A DNA stretch of 64,000 nucleotides from Marsupella aquatica. Lineage: Eukaryota > Marchantiophyta. A program made the translations under genes and the position numbers. The DNA lies in assembly GCA_973895155.1 (NCBI GenBank), contig OZ316895.1, positions 17,670,001-17,734,000 on the forward strand, written 5' to 3'. The notes below the pieces were generated by a model. That model saw nothing but the letters and a program-made list of their open reading frames with translations, searched no databases and was not told the origin of the DNA. Below are positions 11,494 to 22,200 of the stretch, one piece after another. How positions within the stretch are numbered: position 1 is the stretch's first letter; each line of letters starts with the position of its first letter.

Positions 11494-12354
11494 ATGGTGA
11501 GGAAAAGCAGACCTCAGAAAAGAGAAAGAGCCTTGATTAGGTCAAGGGATAATCAAACACACACGATTATCAGTGCCACTGCAAGAGAGAGAACAACTAT
11601 TTTGAGAAGGCAGGTGTCCAACATCAGAGGAGGAAGCTACTTTTGGGGTGGCGAATTGGTGAAGGTTGACTCCTGGGACACCAATATTTTGTATGATTGT
11701 GTATTTGTTTTCAGAAGAGCCCTAGATGGAAGACTGGAATTGATTGAAGCCACTCAAGATGAGGAATTTGATGCCAATTTTATTCCCCCCTTACTAAAAG
11801 AACATGACATTAAGGAGGAAGTATTGGAGGAGGAACTTGAACATCAATTAAGGGAAACGTTGGATAAGTTAAAAGGGAATCCATTGTGGAGAAACCAACT
11901 TGATTATGTTTTAACAGAGTTTTACCAGAATAATCCCAATTTAATACTTAGGGAGGAAAGACCAGTTATGACCTCCAATAGAAGAGAGTTGGTTGACACT
12001 TGTAAATGGCATGCCGGAAGTGGATGGGTTCCATTGAAATGGAAGGAGGCAACTACCCAAAGGACATCCTTTAAGTGGACCATCCCACTCCCTCACTGCT
12101 CTGAATTAACTGATGTAATGGTTTTTAAGAGAGTTTGGATTGATGATGAGGAATACAAGTTGCAGCCCATTAAGGAAGAACATGATTTAGAATTTTTAAT
12201 AAGCAAGAAGGGGCAAATTAGTAACAGGGTTACTGAAGAAGAAGAACTAAGAATTAAGGAGGTGTTGGAAAAATTACACCTTGTTGAACACCCTTGGGTT
12301 GATACCCTGGACACTCTAGAAAATTTGTTAAACAACTACCGGACCTCAGCATAA
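11494..12354 (+). CDS. gypsy pre-gag ORF, 286 aa, unknown function
   Basis: Intact ORF between the primer site and gag, the position where Ogre-type elements carry an additional ORF. The protein is basic at the N-terminus (RKSRPQKRERALIR) and appears internally duplicated. Two halves each have a Trp/Lys-rich beta-like stretch, an acidic turn (DEEFD at about residue 89, DDEEY near 214), then KEEHD or KEHD, then a helix ending in a Trp (NPLWRNQLDYVL, HPWVDTLDTLENLL). No catalytic or metal-binding motif is seen. Function unknown. Confidence 0.7.
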   Translation: MVRKSRPQKRERALIRSRDNQTHTIISATARERTTILRRQVSNIRGGSYFWGGELVKVDSWDTNILYDCVFVFRRALDGRLELIEATQDEEFDANFIPPLLKEHDIKEEVLEEELEHQLRETLDKLKGNPLWRNQLDYVLTEFYQNNPNLILREERPVMTSNRRELVDTCKWHAGSGWVPLKWKEATTQRTSFKWTIPLPHCSELTDVMVFKRVWIDDEEYKLQPIKEEHDLEFLISKKGQISNRVTEEEELRIKEVLEKLHLVEHPWVDTLDTLENLLNNYRTSA

Positions 12355-12436
12355 AAGAGGACAACAGAGGAGCGGATTTCCCCAAATTACAATCTTGATT
12401 TCAACTTTGAATAAGCAATTTGGTGAAATAATTGAA

Positions 12437-12688
12437 ATGCCTCCAATCAGGTCTTTAGGCACTTTGAGAGTAAGAAATTTGCATAATCGGTATGTTCAAA
12501 CATGGGTACTGTCCCTAAGAGGACGAAGGGGTGTTCATTGGTTATCTATTACCTGGTGGGAAGGAGGCATTTTGCATCTGGTTATTTTAAAGTTAAATGG
12601 TAGAATTACAGGAGAGGAGTATGTTATCATTTCTATACAAGAATTAGCTAGATCCTTGCTTCAAAGGCAAACTAGGAGACACAGATAA
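12437..12688 (+). CDS. small gypsy ORF, 83 aa
   Basis: ATG at 12437 to TAA at 12688, in a different frame from the 286-aa ORF. It starts 83 nt after that stop. The peptide (RSLGTLRVRNLHNRYVQTW, GVHWLSITWWEGG, then a C-terminal helix ending RSLLQRQTRRHR) has the same beta-then-helix look as the two halves of the preceding ORF. It could be a third, frame-shifted unit of that protein. Weakly supported as a separate gene. Confidence 0.4.
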   Translation: MPPIRSLGTLRVRNLHNRYVQTWVLSLRGRRGVHWLSITWWEGGILHLVILKLNGRITGEEYVIISIQELARSLLQRQTRRHR

Positions 12689-13126
12689 CATTAGTTAGGT
12701 CAAGAAATTTGTTAAGTACACCTACTCTCCTAAAAATGGGCGCTGCCGAGAACTGAAGGGACGGCATTACGAGTAAGCCTTTACGTTTTTTTTAGAGTTG
12801 AAGTTTTATGAGTAAACATACTCGAGTAAGGGTATAATAGTTGACGACTTACGAGTTGCGAGTTGACGACTTACGAGTTGAAGGGCCGCGATGAACAGGC
12901 GCGCCACTTCAACACTTGACCACTCGCTGCGACTGTTGGGGCGTACACCCCCTGAGGGTTACGAGAAGAGGCGCCATCAAGGGCCACGACGGTGCGAAAG
13001 GGTGCCAGCGGGAGGAACAATGGAAGAACGCGACCCCTCCATGCAAACTTAGACTCCCAAAGGAAACCAGAGTCAGTCCCAAACCATTAACTCGCTCCTG
13101 AAGATTGCCGACTTTCAGGATGAGGA
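12689..13126 (+). other. gypsy leader before gag
   Basis: Non-coding. Contains variants of the element's short motif (gacttacgagttg repeated near 12843-12880) and a GC-richer stretch at 12885-13030. No primer or splice signal I can defend. Confidence 0.55.
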
Positions 13127-16100
13127 ATGTCTGATAAAGGGAAGCGAAGTTGGAGATTAAGACAAGAAGAAAAAGCAAGATCAGAAGCACCACCAACTCC
13201 CCTTAATCCTAGGGGACTATTGCCCGAATTCCAATCCCCAGATTACCCAACACCGGGAAATGTAGTAGAGCGAGTTACCCTCATCCAACGAAATGAAATA
13301 GAAGGAACAGTAGACAAGCCTGCAACAAGTCGACCAACAATTTATAAATTACGCTCTAGGGATGTCCAATACATCTCACCTAAGCCTAAGAAGAAAGAAA
13401 TTGACATAGCCAAACCACTGAGACGAACACAAAGCTTGGATGAATATGAGGGAACACCTGCGTTTCAGATAATTGGAACAGGAAAAACTACCAATACAAG
13501 GCATGAAAGCATAATTGAAGGAGGAATTCAGCAAATTGAATCTTTAAAATTTAATTCTGACTCACCTTTACTTCAAAGAACGCCTATTGATGAATCTGTC
13601 AGATTAGCAGAGGCACTACCCTCGCTTGGTTATGGAAGTGCCAGCAGTAGCTTAAGTGCGATAAGCACTCCAAATTCCGTAAATTCAATTTCACCATTAA
13701 CATCTCAAGGATCAGTCACCAGCACTAGCTCACAATCTCTGAGAGCCTATCCTCCAATTAACCCAATTCCGGTTCCTATAAGACGACCTCAAATGGCTCG
13801 AAATAATATTCGATACGATACCTTTAAGGGAACATCTAAGGAGGATGCTGAGACTTTCCTCAAGGAATTTGAAGCTGCAGCCACCTCAAATGGGCAAACC
13901 CAGGACGCTGAAAAAGCCATGATTTTTGGAGGGTTATTAAAAAAGAATGCTCAAAAATGGTATGATCGATTTCCAGATAAGAATGACTGGGGAAAAACCA
14001 AGACCGGTTTCTTGGACAAATATAAGGAGGATGGTGTTGAGGCAAGGGCTTTTGCTAGAATCTCTCAACTAACCATGAAGAAACATGGCTCAGTGAGAAA
14101 GTACGCAGATAAATTACTAGATCTAGTGGATAAATATAATCCCAATACAGCCAAGTCCACCACGAGAGATTGGTTTATTAACGGGCTGCCCTCCCGAATT
14201 GCAAGGTATGTAAGACGAGAAGGTGGTACAACCTTTGAGGAAGCTCAGGAAGCAGCACAAAAATACGTGGACTCAGAAGTTTCTGAGAAGAAAAGAGTAA
14301 AAAAAGATTTGAAGAAGGGTAAGAGGAAGGATAAAAAGAAAAAGAAAAAGAAAAAGTCCTCTTCAAGCTCGGAGTCTGGTGATAGCGACACTACCACTAC
14401 TGAAGGAACTAGTTCCGACTCGGGCTCCAGCAGTAGCTCAAGCTCCAGTCCAAGTTCTGACGATGCGGACACCAAGACCAAAAGGATGCATAAAAGCACA
14501 GTACCCCAGAAGGCCAAGACCCTGGATAAAATGATGGATTTCTTGACTAGTAAGTTGAATAAACTCTCTGTGAATGCCGCTATATTTAAACCAACTAGGA
14601 AACTCCCACCCACCATACGAAATAATGTGTGGTGTACACGCTGTAATAACCAAGGACACTATCACCATGAGTGCCCCTCATTGCAACGAGCTGTCAATTA
14701 TGGAGAAGAGGAAGAGTTATTAGACTATGGAGATATCTATGCTGTCCAAGCACCGTTTGCAGGGCAATACTTTCCCCCTGCTGCGGGACCGACTTCATGG
14801 GCCCAACAAAAATCAGCAGGACCTTCCTCATTTAATCGGCCTATACCAAGACCACCGATGGGACCTCCTGGAGGCTATCCACCCAGAGGAGCACCAAGAG
14901 TGCAAGGGACCTGCTATAATTGTGGTCAACCAGGGCATTACTCACCAGAATGTCCGTACCCAAAACGAGAAGTAGGGTACACACCAATTTGTGGCAACTG
15001 TGGAAAGGAAGGTCATCTCCCTGTTGAATGCCCAAACCCTCCGAAACCCAAGATGATGGTAAGATTTGCTAAAGAGCCTGTGAAGGAAGCACCCAGACCT
15101 GAAGAAGTAAGGATGGTATATAGCCAGGAGAATCTGGAGCAATGCAGTCATGTGACCATAGAAGCAGAAGCTGAGGAGGAGGTGCATAATATTTATACTC
15201 AAAGTCTATCAGGCACTATTCCGGATGTTGATTTGGAGCACTTAGTACAAGACCATGTTGTGGGAATGCCCAACCTACGGGTCCAAGAACGGGACCGTGT
15301 TTTGGAAACTTACGCCACTACCAGATCCAAGTCTCATCATGAGAAGAAGCACGGTGAGGATGGTTCTAAGCGGAAGAAATCATCCAAACAGAAGAGCAAA
15401 ACAAGGATACCGGCAAAGGAAGGTATCCCAAAAGAGGATGACCCAGCCTATGACAGGTATGACCCCAAGTACTTCCAGCCCGACATATCTACAGAGGTTA
15501 AAACTCAAATACATGAGTTAACCAAGGATGCACCCCTGCTAGTGGAACGGAAGGAAGTCCCTCCAGAGCTAAAAAAGCCTGAACCCAAGATGACCTTGGT
15601 ACCAACACTCAAACCAAAGGGGTATGATATCGTGGACGTTGTCAAGAGCCAACCTGCCAACATTACGATTGGGGAGCTATTAGAAGACAATCCCACTTAT
15701 AAAAAGCAGTTAAGAACCTTGCTGACAGGAAGGAGGAAAAGAAGGAAACTACCTTCTGTGGAGGCCTTGAGACTAGAATGGGAAGATAAAGGACCTCCGG
15801 AAATTGAAGTTCAGATCATGGGGTGTGTAATACCCGAAGTACCAGTAGACGGAGGATCGAGTGTGAACATCATGACCGAGGAAACAGCATCCAACATTGG
15901 CATCCATAAGTTTGAAAAGACCTTACAAGTACTACGCATGGCCGATCAATCCAGAGTAGTGCCAGTAGGAAAACTTATTGGGATCGACACAATTATTGGG
16001 GGCCTGACTTTCCCCTTAGATTTTGTAGTTCTCCGACCTGAAGTTCCCTCCTCCTATCCTTTGCTATTAGGGAGACCCTGGTTATATAAGGCCAAGGTCA

Positions 16101-16336
16101 AGGTTGATTGGCACCAACGACAGATGTCCTTTGGGACACCCCGAGTCACTATCAGTTGGATGGATGAACCACATATGGGCGAAACCCAATCAGATGATGG
16201 GTACACTTCTGACTTCTCAGATTCTACTCTCCTTATCAAAGCTCCCAAGTTTGAATCTCTAGAAGTCGGATATCTTGATATCATGGAGGTCGAGGGTGAC
16301 ACACCAAGTAAAGGGACTCTCCCACCAGTCTCCTGA
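13127..16336 (+). CDS. gypsy Gag-protease, 1069 aa
   Basis: Structural and protease precursor. Residues 1-225 are a Ser/Pro-rich arm. The capsid-type retrotransposon Gag domain spans about 226-385 (YDTFKGTSKEDAETFLKEFE, WFINGLPSRIARYV). A Lys-run then Ser-run linker covers about 388-450. Three CCHC zinc knuckles lie at about 503-516, 596-609 and 622-635 (CTRCNNQGHYHHEC, CYNCGQPGHYSPEC, CGNCGKEGHLPVEC). The aspartic protease is near 890-1005, with PVDGGSSVNI at the active site (DGGS where DSG/DTG is usual) and LLLGRPWLYK as the flap-end motif. It ends with TGA at 16334-16336. The pol frame continues directly behind that codon in the same frame. Confidence 0.95.
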   Translation: MSDKGKRSWRLRQEEKARSEAPPTPLNPRGLLPEFQSPDYPTPGNVVERVTLIQRNEIEGTVDKPATSRPTIYKLRSRDVQYISPKPKKKEIDIAKPLRRTQSLDEYEGTPAFQIIGTGKTTNTRHESIIEGGIQQIESLKFNSDSPLLQRTPIDESVRLAEALPSLGYGSASSSLSAISTPNSVNSISPLTSQGSVTSTSSQSLRAYPPINPIPVPIRRPQMARNNIRYDTFKGTSKEDAETFLKEFEAAATSNGQTQDAEKAMIFGGLLKKNAQKWYDRFPDKNDWGKTKTGFLDKYKEDGVEARAFARISQLTMKKHGSVRKYADKLLDLVDKYNPNTAKSTTRDWFINGLPSRIARYVRREGGTTFEEAQEAAQKYVDSEVSEKKRVKKDLKKGKRKDKKKKKKKKSSSSSESGDSDTTTTEGTSSDSGSSSSSSSSPSSDDADTKTKRMHKSTVPQKAKTLDKMMDFLTSKLNKLSVNAAIFKPTRKLPPTIRNNVWCTRCNNQGHYHHECPSLQRAVNYGEEEELLDYGDIYAVQAPFAGQYFPPAAGPTSWAQQKSAGPSSFNRPIPRPPMGPPGGYPPRGAPRVQGTCYNCGQPGHYSPECPYPKREVGYTPICGNCGKEGHLPVECPNPPKPKMMVRFAKEPVKEAPRPEEVRMVYSQENLEQCSHVTIEAEAEEEVHNIYTQSLSGTIPDVDLEHLVQDHVVGMPNLRVQERDRVLETYATTRSKSHHEKKHGEDGSKRKKSSKQKSKTRIPAKEGIPKEDDPAYDRYDPKYFQPDISTEVKTQIHELTKDAPLLVERKEVPPELKKPEPKMTLVPTLKPKGYDIVDVVKSQPANITIGELLEDNPTYKKQLRTLLTGRRKRRKLPSVEALRLEWEDKGPPEIEVQIMGCVIPEVPVDGGSSVNIMTEETASNIGIHKFEKTLQVLRMADQSRVVPVGKLIGIDTIIGGLTFPLDFVVLRPEVPSSYPLLLGRPWLYKAKVKVDWHQRQMSFGTPRVTISWMDEPHMGETQSDDGYTSDFSDSTLLIKAPKFESLEVGYLDIMEVEGDTPSKGTLPPVS

Positions 16337-16366
16337 CATGAGGAGAGGGCAGAGGAAGACACCCGG
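16334..16366 (+). promoter_or_regulatory. gag/pol junction: single in-frame UGA
   Basis: After the TGA of gag the same frame stays open for ten codons to the first ATG of pol at 16367. One UGA followed by C separates the two polyproteins. This is the layout expected for stop-codon readthrough. Reinitiation at 16367 is the alternative. No strong stem-loop was recognised by eye. Confidence 0.6.
16339..16350 (+). other. central polypurine-tract-like sequence
   Basis: TGAGGAGAGGGC is identical over 12 nt to the tract beside the 3' LTR (19271-19282). It sits at the start of pol and could prime a second plus strand, as central tracts do in lentiviruses and Ty1. Function is inferred from identity and position. 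Confidence 0.45.
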
Positions 16367-19255
16367 ATGGGCGGAAATCAAGATATAAGGAAGGCGCTCA
16401 CCTGGGATGACATTTCACCAAACGAAACAGATGGAATTGTCGATCTCCAAAAATGTCAGAAGATTGAGATCGAACCCGGAAAATTTTTAAATATCAGTAA
16501 TCATATTGAAGGAGAGTTAAGGGAAAAATATATTGATTTGCTTACTCAGTATAAGGATGTATTTGCCTGGAGCCATAAAGACTTAAAAGGGATACCACCT
16601 CACTTGGGAGAGCACAGGATTGACTTAATTGAAGGAGCAGTTCCAGTAAGGCAAAGACAATATCGTTTGAACCCCAAATATTCTATGCTTGTCAAAGAGG
16701 AACTTGATAAGTTGACCGCTGCTGGTTTTATTTACCCAGTCCTTAGCAGTGAGTGGGTTTCACCCATTGTAATTGTTCCAAAGAAACCCGGACCAGATGG
16801 GAAGCCAAAAATCCGAGTATGTCAAGATTTCAGGAAGCTGAATGCTGCTACTAGAAAAGATCACTATCCCTTACCATTCATAGACCTTGTGTTGGATATG
16901 GTTGCTCTTCATGAACTTTATAGTTTCCTAGATGGATACTCCGGCTACAACCAGGTGTCAATCCGTGAGGAGGACAGAGACAAAACCACCTTCACTACGG
17001 ATTGGGGAACGTATGCTTTTCGAGTTATGCCCTTTGGCCTGTGTAATGCACCTGGAACTTTCCAAAGGATTATGATGATTATTTTTCAGGATTTTCTCAG
17101 AAAATTCCTGGAAATCTTTATAGATGATTTTTGTGTTTATGGATCAGCCACCCAACACCTGGATCACTTAAGACAAACGTTCCAACGCTGTAGGGAATCA
17201 CAGTTGTGTCTACATCCTGAGAAATGTTTCATTGGTATGAAGGAAGGTATTCTGTTAGGACATGTTATCTCCCAAAGAGGAATCGAAGTGGATGCAGAGA
17301 AAGTTCGAATTATTCTGGCATTACAACCCCCTGGAAATTTGAAGGCGTTGCGAGGCTTCCTAGGCTATGTGGGGTATTATAGAAGATTTATACGGAAGTA
17401 TGCTGACCTTGCCATGCCTTTAACCCAGCTCCTTAAGAAGGACGTAGCATATGTATGGACTGCAGCAAGGCAAACAGCCTTTGAAGTTTTAAAAACCAAA
17501 CTAACTGTTGCGCCCATTCTACAACCACCGGATTGGCAGAAACCTTTTCATGTGTATATTGATGCCTCAGCTTTTTGTGTGGGCGCTGCCTTAAGTCAAC
17601 TGGATGATGAGAAGAAAGACCACCCTATATATTATGCCAGTAGGCAAATGAATAGTGCTGAAAAGAATTATACGGTCACAGAGAGGGAGGCCTTAGCAGT
17701 CATTTTCTCTTGTAAAAAGTTCCGGCACTATCTTCTGGGTTATAAAACTATTTTCCACACGGATCATTCTTCTTTAAAATACCTAGTGAATCAGGCAGAT
17801 TTAAGTGGGCGCATTGCTAGGTGGGTACTTCTTTTACAAGAATATGATTATGAGGTACAAGTTCGAGCCGGGAAACACCATGAGAATGCAGATTTCCTAT
17901 CACGATTGCCTGGAGATCCTAGTGCCGAACCTTTGTCTGATCAATTTCCGGACGAACAGCTATGGCATTTGCAAGGAGAAGAATCAAGGTACTTTGACAT
18001 TGTTCAGATGCTTACTCACGGAATTTATCCACCAGGGTTGAATGCAGAAGAAAAAGCTGTTTTCCTCTACAAAGTAGGACCATATACTATTGTGAGGGGT
18101 GTTCTATTTAAATTATTGCCAAATCAGAGACTTCACCGTTGCTTGGAAGCTCAAGAAGTTCCAAAGGTTATTTCAGCCTTACACACTGAAGCCTCCGGTG
18201 GACACTATGCCGTAAATACAACTGTTAAGAAAATTAAGGACGCTGGATTTTGGTGGCCTACCATGCATAAGGACACTTATAACTACATTCAAAGCTGTGA
18301 CCCTTGTCAGCGAATAGGGAAGCCTACTGCAACATCAAAATGGCCTCTAACACCCATTTTGCCTCTAGCTCCATTTGAGAAATGGGGGATAGACTTTATT
18401 GGCCCCATTTCCCCTGCTGCTAGACGAAGTAGAAGCAGATATATCATTCTTGCTACGGACTACCTCACCAAATGGGTGGAGGCTAAGCATACTAGGAAGA
18501 ATGACGCTGCCACAGCCGCCAATTTCTTATTTGAAAACATTATTACCCGGTATGGCTGTCCCTTGGAATTGGTAAGTGATCGAGGCCTGCACTTCCTTAA
18601 TGAGACAATTGAGCTCATCACTGAGAAATATCTGATTAAGCATCGAAAGACCACCCCTTATAATCCCCGAGCTAACGGATTGACTGAAAGAGCTAATGGG
18701 TTAATGGGAAAAATATTGAATAAAATGGTGGAAGCACATAAAACGGATTGGGACATCAAACTCCACTCTGCTTTATGGGCTTACAGAACTGCAGAAAAGA
18801 TTACTACCTTGAGAACGCCCTTCTACTTAACTTTTGGTATGCATAGTGTTACCCCCATTGAATTTGAACTACCTACTGAACGGCTTCTGATCTCTGAGAG
18901 GTTACCTGAACTTGATAGTTTCCACACTAGGTTGGAAGTTCTGGATGAATTAGAAGAACATAGACTTCTAGCGTTACAGCATACCATACAACAACAGGAT
19001 AAACGGAAGATGGCCTATGATAAGAGGTTAAAAATACCGACACTACAGCCAGGAGATTTGGCGCTTGTGTATGACTCTAGGTATATGTTCTTCCCTGGGA
19101 AGCTTCACACTCACTGGATCGGCCCTTACAGAGTTGTTACCGTATGGCCTAATGGGTCTTTAACTTTGGAAACCTTGAATGGAGAACCTCTTGATACCAG
19201 AATCAATGGATCCAGAGTGAAGAAATATTATATACCCCACTCCAATGGCTTGTGA
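16367..19255 (+). CDS. gypsy Pol: reverse transcriptase, RNase H, integrase (962 aa)
   Basis: Copies element RNA into DNA and inserts it. Reverse transcriptase occupies about residues 95-345 (SEWVSPIVIVPKKPG, FLDGYSGYNQV, MPFGLCNAPGTFQR). Its catalytic box is FIDDF at 251-255, where Y/F-x-DD is the rule. RNase H is about 392-515, with acidic residues D399, E441, D466 and D509. Integrase has the zinc motif H606, H613, C644, C647. Its core carries D676 (GIDFIGP), D738 (VSDRG) and E774 (GLTERANG), spacing D-35-E. The C-terminal tail (PGDLALVYDSRY, GPYRVVTVWPNG) lacks a chromodomain. All catalytic residues are present, so the enzyme looks functional. An ATG exists at 16367, but the frame is open back to the gag stop, so a Gag-Pol fusion by readthrough is possible. 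Confidence 0.96.
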   Translation: MGGNQDIRKALTWDDISPNETDGIVDLQKCQKIEIEPGKFLNISNHIEGELREKYIDLLTQYKDVFAWSHKDLKGIPPHLGEHRIDLIEGAVPVRQRQYRLNPKYSMLVKEELDKLTAAGFIYPVLSSEWVSPIVIVPKKPGPDGKPKIRVCQDFRKLNAATRKDHYPLPFIDLVLDMVALHELYSFLDGYSGYNQVSIREEDRDKTTFTTDWGTYAFRVMPFGLCNAPGTFQRIMMIIFQDFLRKFLEIFIDDFCVYGSATQHLDHLRQTFQRCRESQLCLHPEKCFIGMKEGILLGHVISQRGIEVDAEKVRIILALQPPGNLKALRGFLGYVGYYRRFIRKYADLAMPLTQLLKKDVAYVWTAARQTAFEVLKTKLTVAPILQPPDWQKPFHVYIDASAFCVGAALSQLDDEKKDHPIYYASRQMNSAEKNYTVTEREALAVIFSCKKFRHYLLGYKTIFHTDHSSLKYLVNQADLSGRIARWVLLLQEYDYEVQVRAGKHHENADFLSRLPGDPSAEPLSDQFPDEQLWHLQGEESRYFDIVQMLTHGIYPPGLNAEEKAVFLYKVGPYTIVRGVLFKLLPNQRLHRCLEAQEVPKVISALHTEASGGHYAVNTTVKKIKDAGFWWPTMHKDTYNYIQSCDPCQRIGKPTATSKWPLTPILPLAPFEKWGIDFIGPISPAARRSRSRYIILATDYLTKWVEAKHTRKNDAATAANFLFENIITRYGCPLELVSDRGLHFLNETIELITEKYLIKHRKTTPYNPRANGLTERANGLMGKILNKMVEAHKTDWDIKLHSALWAYRTAEKITTLRTPFYLTFGMHSVTPIEFELPTERLLISERLPELDSFHTRLEVLDELEEHRLLALQHTIQQQDKRKMAYDKRLKIPTLQPGDLALVYDSRYMFFPGKLHTHWIGPYRVVTVWPNGSLTLETLNGEPLDTRINGSRVKKYYIPHSNGL

Positions 19256-19270
19256 GGGCACGGCGCCGTT

Positions 19271-19282
19271 TGAGGAGAGGGC
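19271..19282 (+). other. gypsy 3' polypurine tract
   Basis: TGAGGAGAGGGC, two nucleotides before the TGTAG of the 3' LTR; the canonical plus-strand primer position. Confidence 0.85.
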
Positions 19283-19284
19283 TA

Positions 19285-22200
19285 TGTAGATAGGCAGTAA
19301 TTCCAAAGTCATGAAGAAAACCGGAAAATTTTTAAATTTTTGAAGTAGTTAAACTATATTTGCTGATAACTCGAGTAAACTAAACTCTGCCGAAGATTAA
19401 GAGTTTAAGAGTTGAAGAGTTGAAGTGTTTAAGAGTTTACGGGTTTACGAGTAAACCCTACTTTAATAGTTTAAGAGTTTAAGAGTTGAAGAGTTGAAGT
19501 GTTTAATAGTTTAAGAGTTTAAGGGTTTACGAGTAAACCCTACTTTAAGACTTTACGACTTTAAGAGTTGCGACTTGCGAACTGGCGAGCCCCGCGATTG
19601 TGACAGGCTACGGCTAACTCCAACGGGACTTTGCAACAAAACGAGGAGCAGGCCTTGAAGGGGGAGGAATCCAGAACATAGGCGCTCACTCCTGACTTCT
19701 CTTCCGCTGCATCTTTCATCGCTCTCGACTCCAAACAATTCTTCGCGTAGCTCAGTGAGCAGAATTTGAGCTATGGCTGACTTGAACGCTGATGCACAGT
19801 ATCGTGTTCAAACTCTGGCAATTCCTAAGAGTGTGGTCGCTCGAATTCCTTTGGCGCCCGACAGTTGTGAAAATTTGAGAACATCGTTACAGCAGCTCGG
19901 ATTGGAACATCTACTCGCAATCCCTTGGAATGTGGAGCTCGACTCTTATTTACAGGATTTTGTGAGAGGATCACTGATTGCCCCTGAATTTCGACAAACC
20001 ATTCGAGCTCGGCCAAGTTTATGGACAGTTGAGCAAGTAGCTCATGCCTTCCGCTGCCCCTTAGATGGAGAAGGATTATATTCAAAGAAAAAAGATTTGT
20101 CCACTCCTTACTTTTCAGGGATTCGCCATCCTACCAATGGCTGGAATGTGACACAATGTACCTATCCGGATTTGAGGATTCTTTTAGAATTTCTAGTGCC
20201 CATTCTCCATCCGAAGAGACCAACTATCTGCCCTGTGGCATTGGCGAATACTATCGTAGCTTCTCACAGTGGAGCTATTCAAGTAAATTGGGCGTTGTTA
20301 CTTTTCAATGTGATGCACGATCAGGTGAGAAGTATGAAGGCAGGCAGACCTACTTGTCTACAAGTCTATCTATCTCAGCTGTATCAAGCACATGACTGTT
20401 TACATCCGGAGGAGAAAACAGAAAGGGGATTACTTCTGATCGAGTTGGACATTGAGGAAGAAATTAGTGTAGCAGAATCAGAACAGGACATTCTGCTGAA
20501 TTCCACTGATCAGGATGTTAATATGGAGGATGTCTCGATAGATGGTTCGGAATTTCCCCCTGAACACAACATGGAGGTCATTTTATACTCTCCAAGAGAA
20601 ATCAGTGGAGCAGATCAACTTGAAGCTGAAGGAGACGAGATTTTTCCTGAGCAACAAGAAGTCGTTGTTGAACCAACTATTACTGCCATACGAGGAGTCA
20701 CCATGCCCCCTTTTTCGAAAGCAGAGTCAAATCAGCAGCTTATTGATAAGTTAATCTCTCTCTTCGGTTGCAGTGATGTTGAACTCTACGATGTTGTCTG
20801 TGATTTGAGATCCGAGGCAGTTAGCTTATCCTCTCCATTTCCAGATCAGCTAACCCCTGTCAGGACCGCTTCTCCCATTGAGAGGTCAGCACCAGAAGAA
20901 TTTGTTGCTCTCACTCCTACTGTCCCACAGAATCTACCTCCAGAGCCAAGTGAACCTGTCTCAAGGATAGGAAACACAAGTTGTGTTGCAATTGTAACTG
21001 ACCTACTGGAATTGCTTCAGTGTGAACCTGAGGAGATAATCTCTGTGGTTAGTGACTTAATTCCGAAGTACACAGAATTCAAAGGCCCTTCCAACCCGGG
21101 TGACTGCATTTATAGTCCAGATTCCAATTATGAGCCAACCGAGGGACCTATTTATACCCAACCACAGTATGAACATCCTTCTGTTAGACAGGATCTTCCT
21201 GAGGATTCTGATCCACCCTCTGATTTTGATTCCATCCGATCTTATGACAACTCTGTCGAGTCGTCACCAAGGCAAGGATTTGAGGATGTTGACACTACCT
21301 TAAGATCTGATCCAAATTTAGTGGCAGTTGTCACCTCCTCTACTCAAACACCCCGGTATTCTGTCATTGAGAAAAGATATACACGACATCCAGAGTCTCA
21401 AGTGCAGAGGTACGTGGAGACTTGTAAGATAATGCAGGCCAACAGACCCCCAATTGGAGAGTTTTGGAGATACTACTACCTTAAGAAGACTGAGGCCAGT
21501 TACATATTTGACCTCAGAAGTTTCGGAACTTCAAGAGTGGAGATGGCTCAATTTGATGAGTTCTGGGCTGACTCAATCTACTTCCGACCCATCCTTGCTA
21601 TGATGCTACTTCAAGGGGATGTAGAAGTAGAAGATCCAGATTTGGTTTTGGCCTATTTCGGGAATTTTGCAGCTTACGCTCTGGACTTTGTGATTTCTTT
21701 TCTCATGCAGAGTAAGAAATCCACTTCTCACCAGAACTCTTACATCCCACGAGAGCCGAAGGTTGTCCTTGTTTCCACCAGTTCCCTAGCTGAGAAACAG
21801 AGGATCTGGAATAATGTCACTACTCAGACCCTGGCTCATTTCAACCGATATTTTAAGGATGTCAGATGGAGACTTCGACCCTTCTATTCCAGGATGATGA
21901 ATAGTGATGAGTTTCTGCATCACTATCCCCAAGTATATGCTGCCACCTGCAACAACTATGATGTACTAGGGATATACAGAGAAGCTCTTCGTATAAATTC
22001 CTGTTATTTGATGAAGCGAATGCCTTTGATGTATCCTGAGAGACAACTAAGGTGCCTACCCTACTCTCGAGGATCACCACGTCAGACTGAGCTGATGGAG
22101 GTAACACAGAATCGGACTGTCACCTACGTGGAGCTGCTCGAACCCGATGATATTCGACAACAAGCTTGAAGGAGACTATCTTTTTAGCTAGTATTGAAAA

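Noticed and set aside
14178-14668. Antisense ORFs over the gypsy Gag linker
   Set aside because: They are complements of the Lys/Ser-rich coding run and have phenylalanine/leucine-rich composition with no support of their own.
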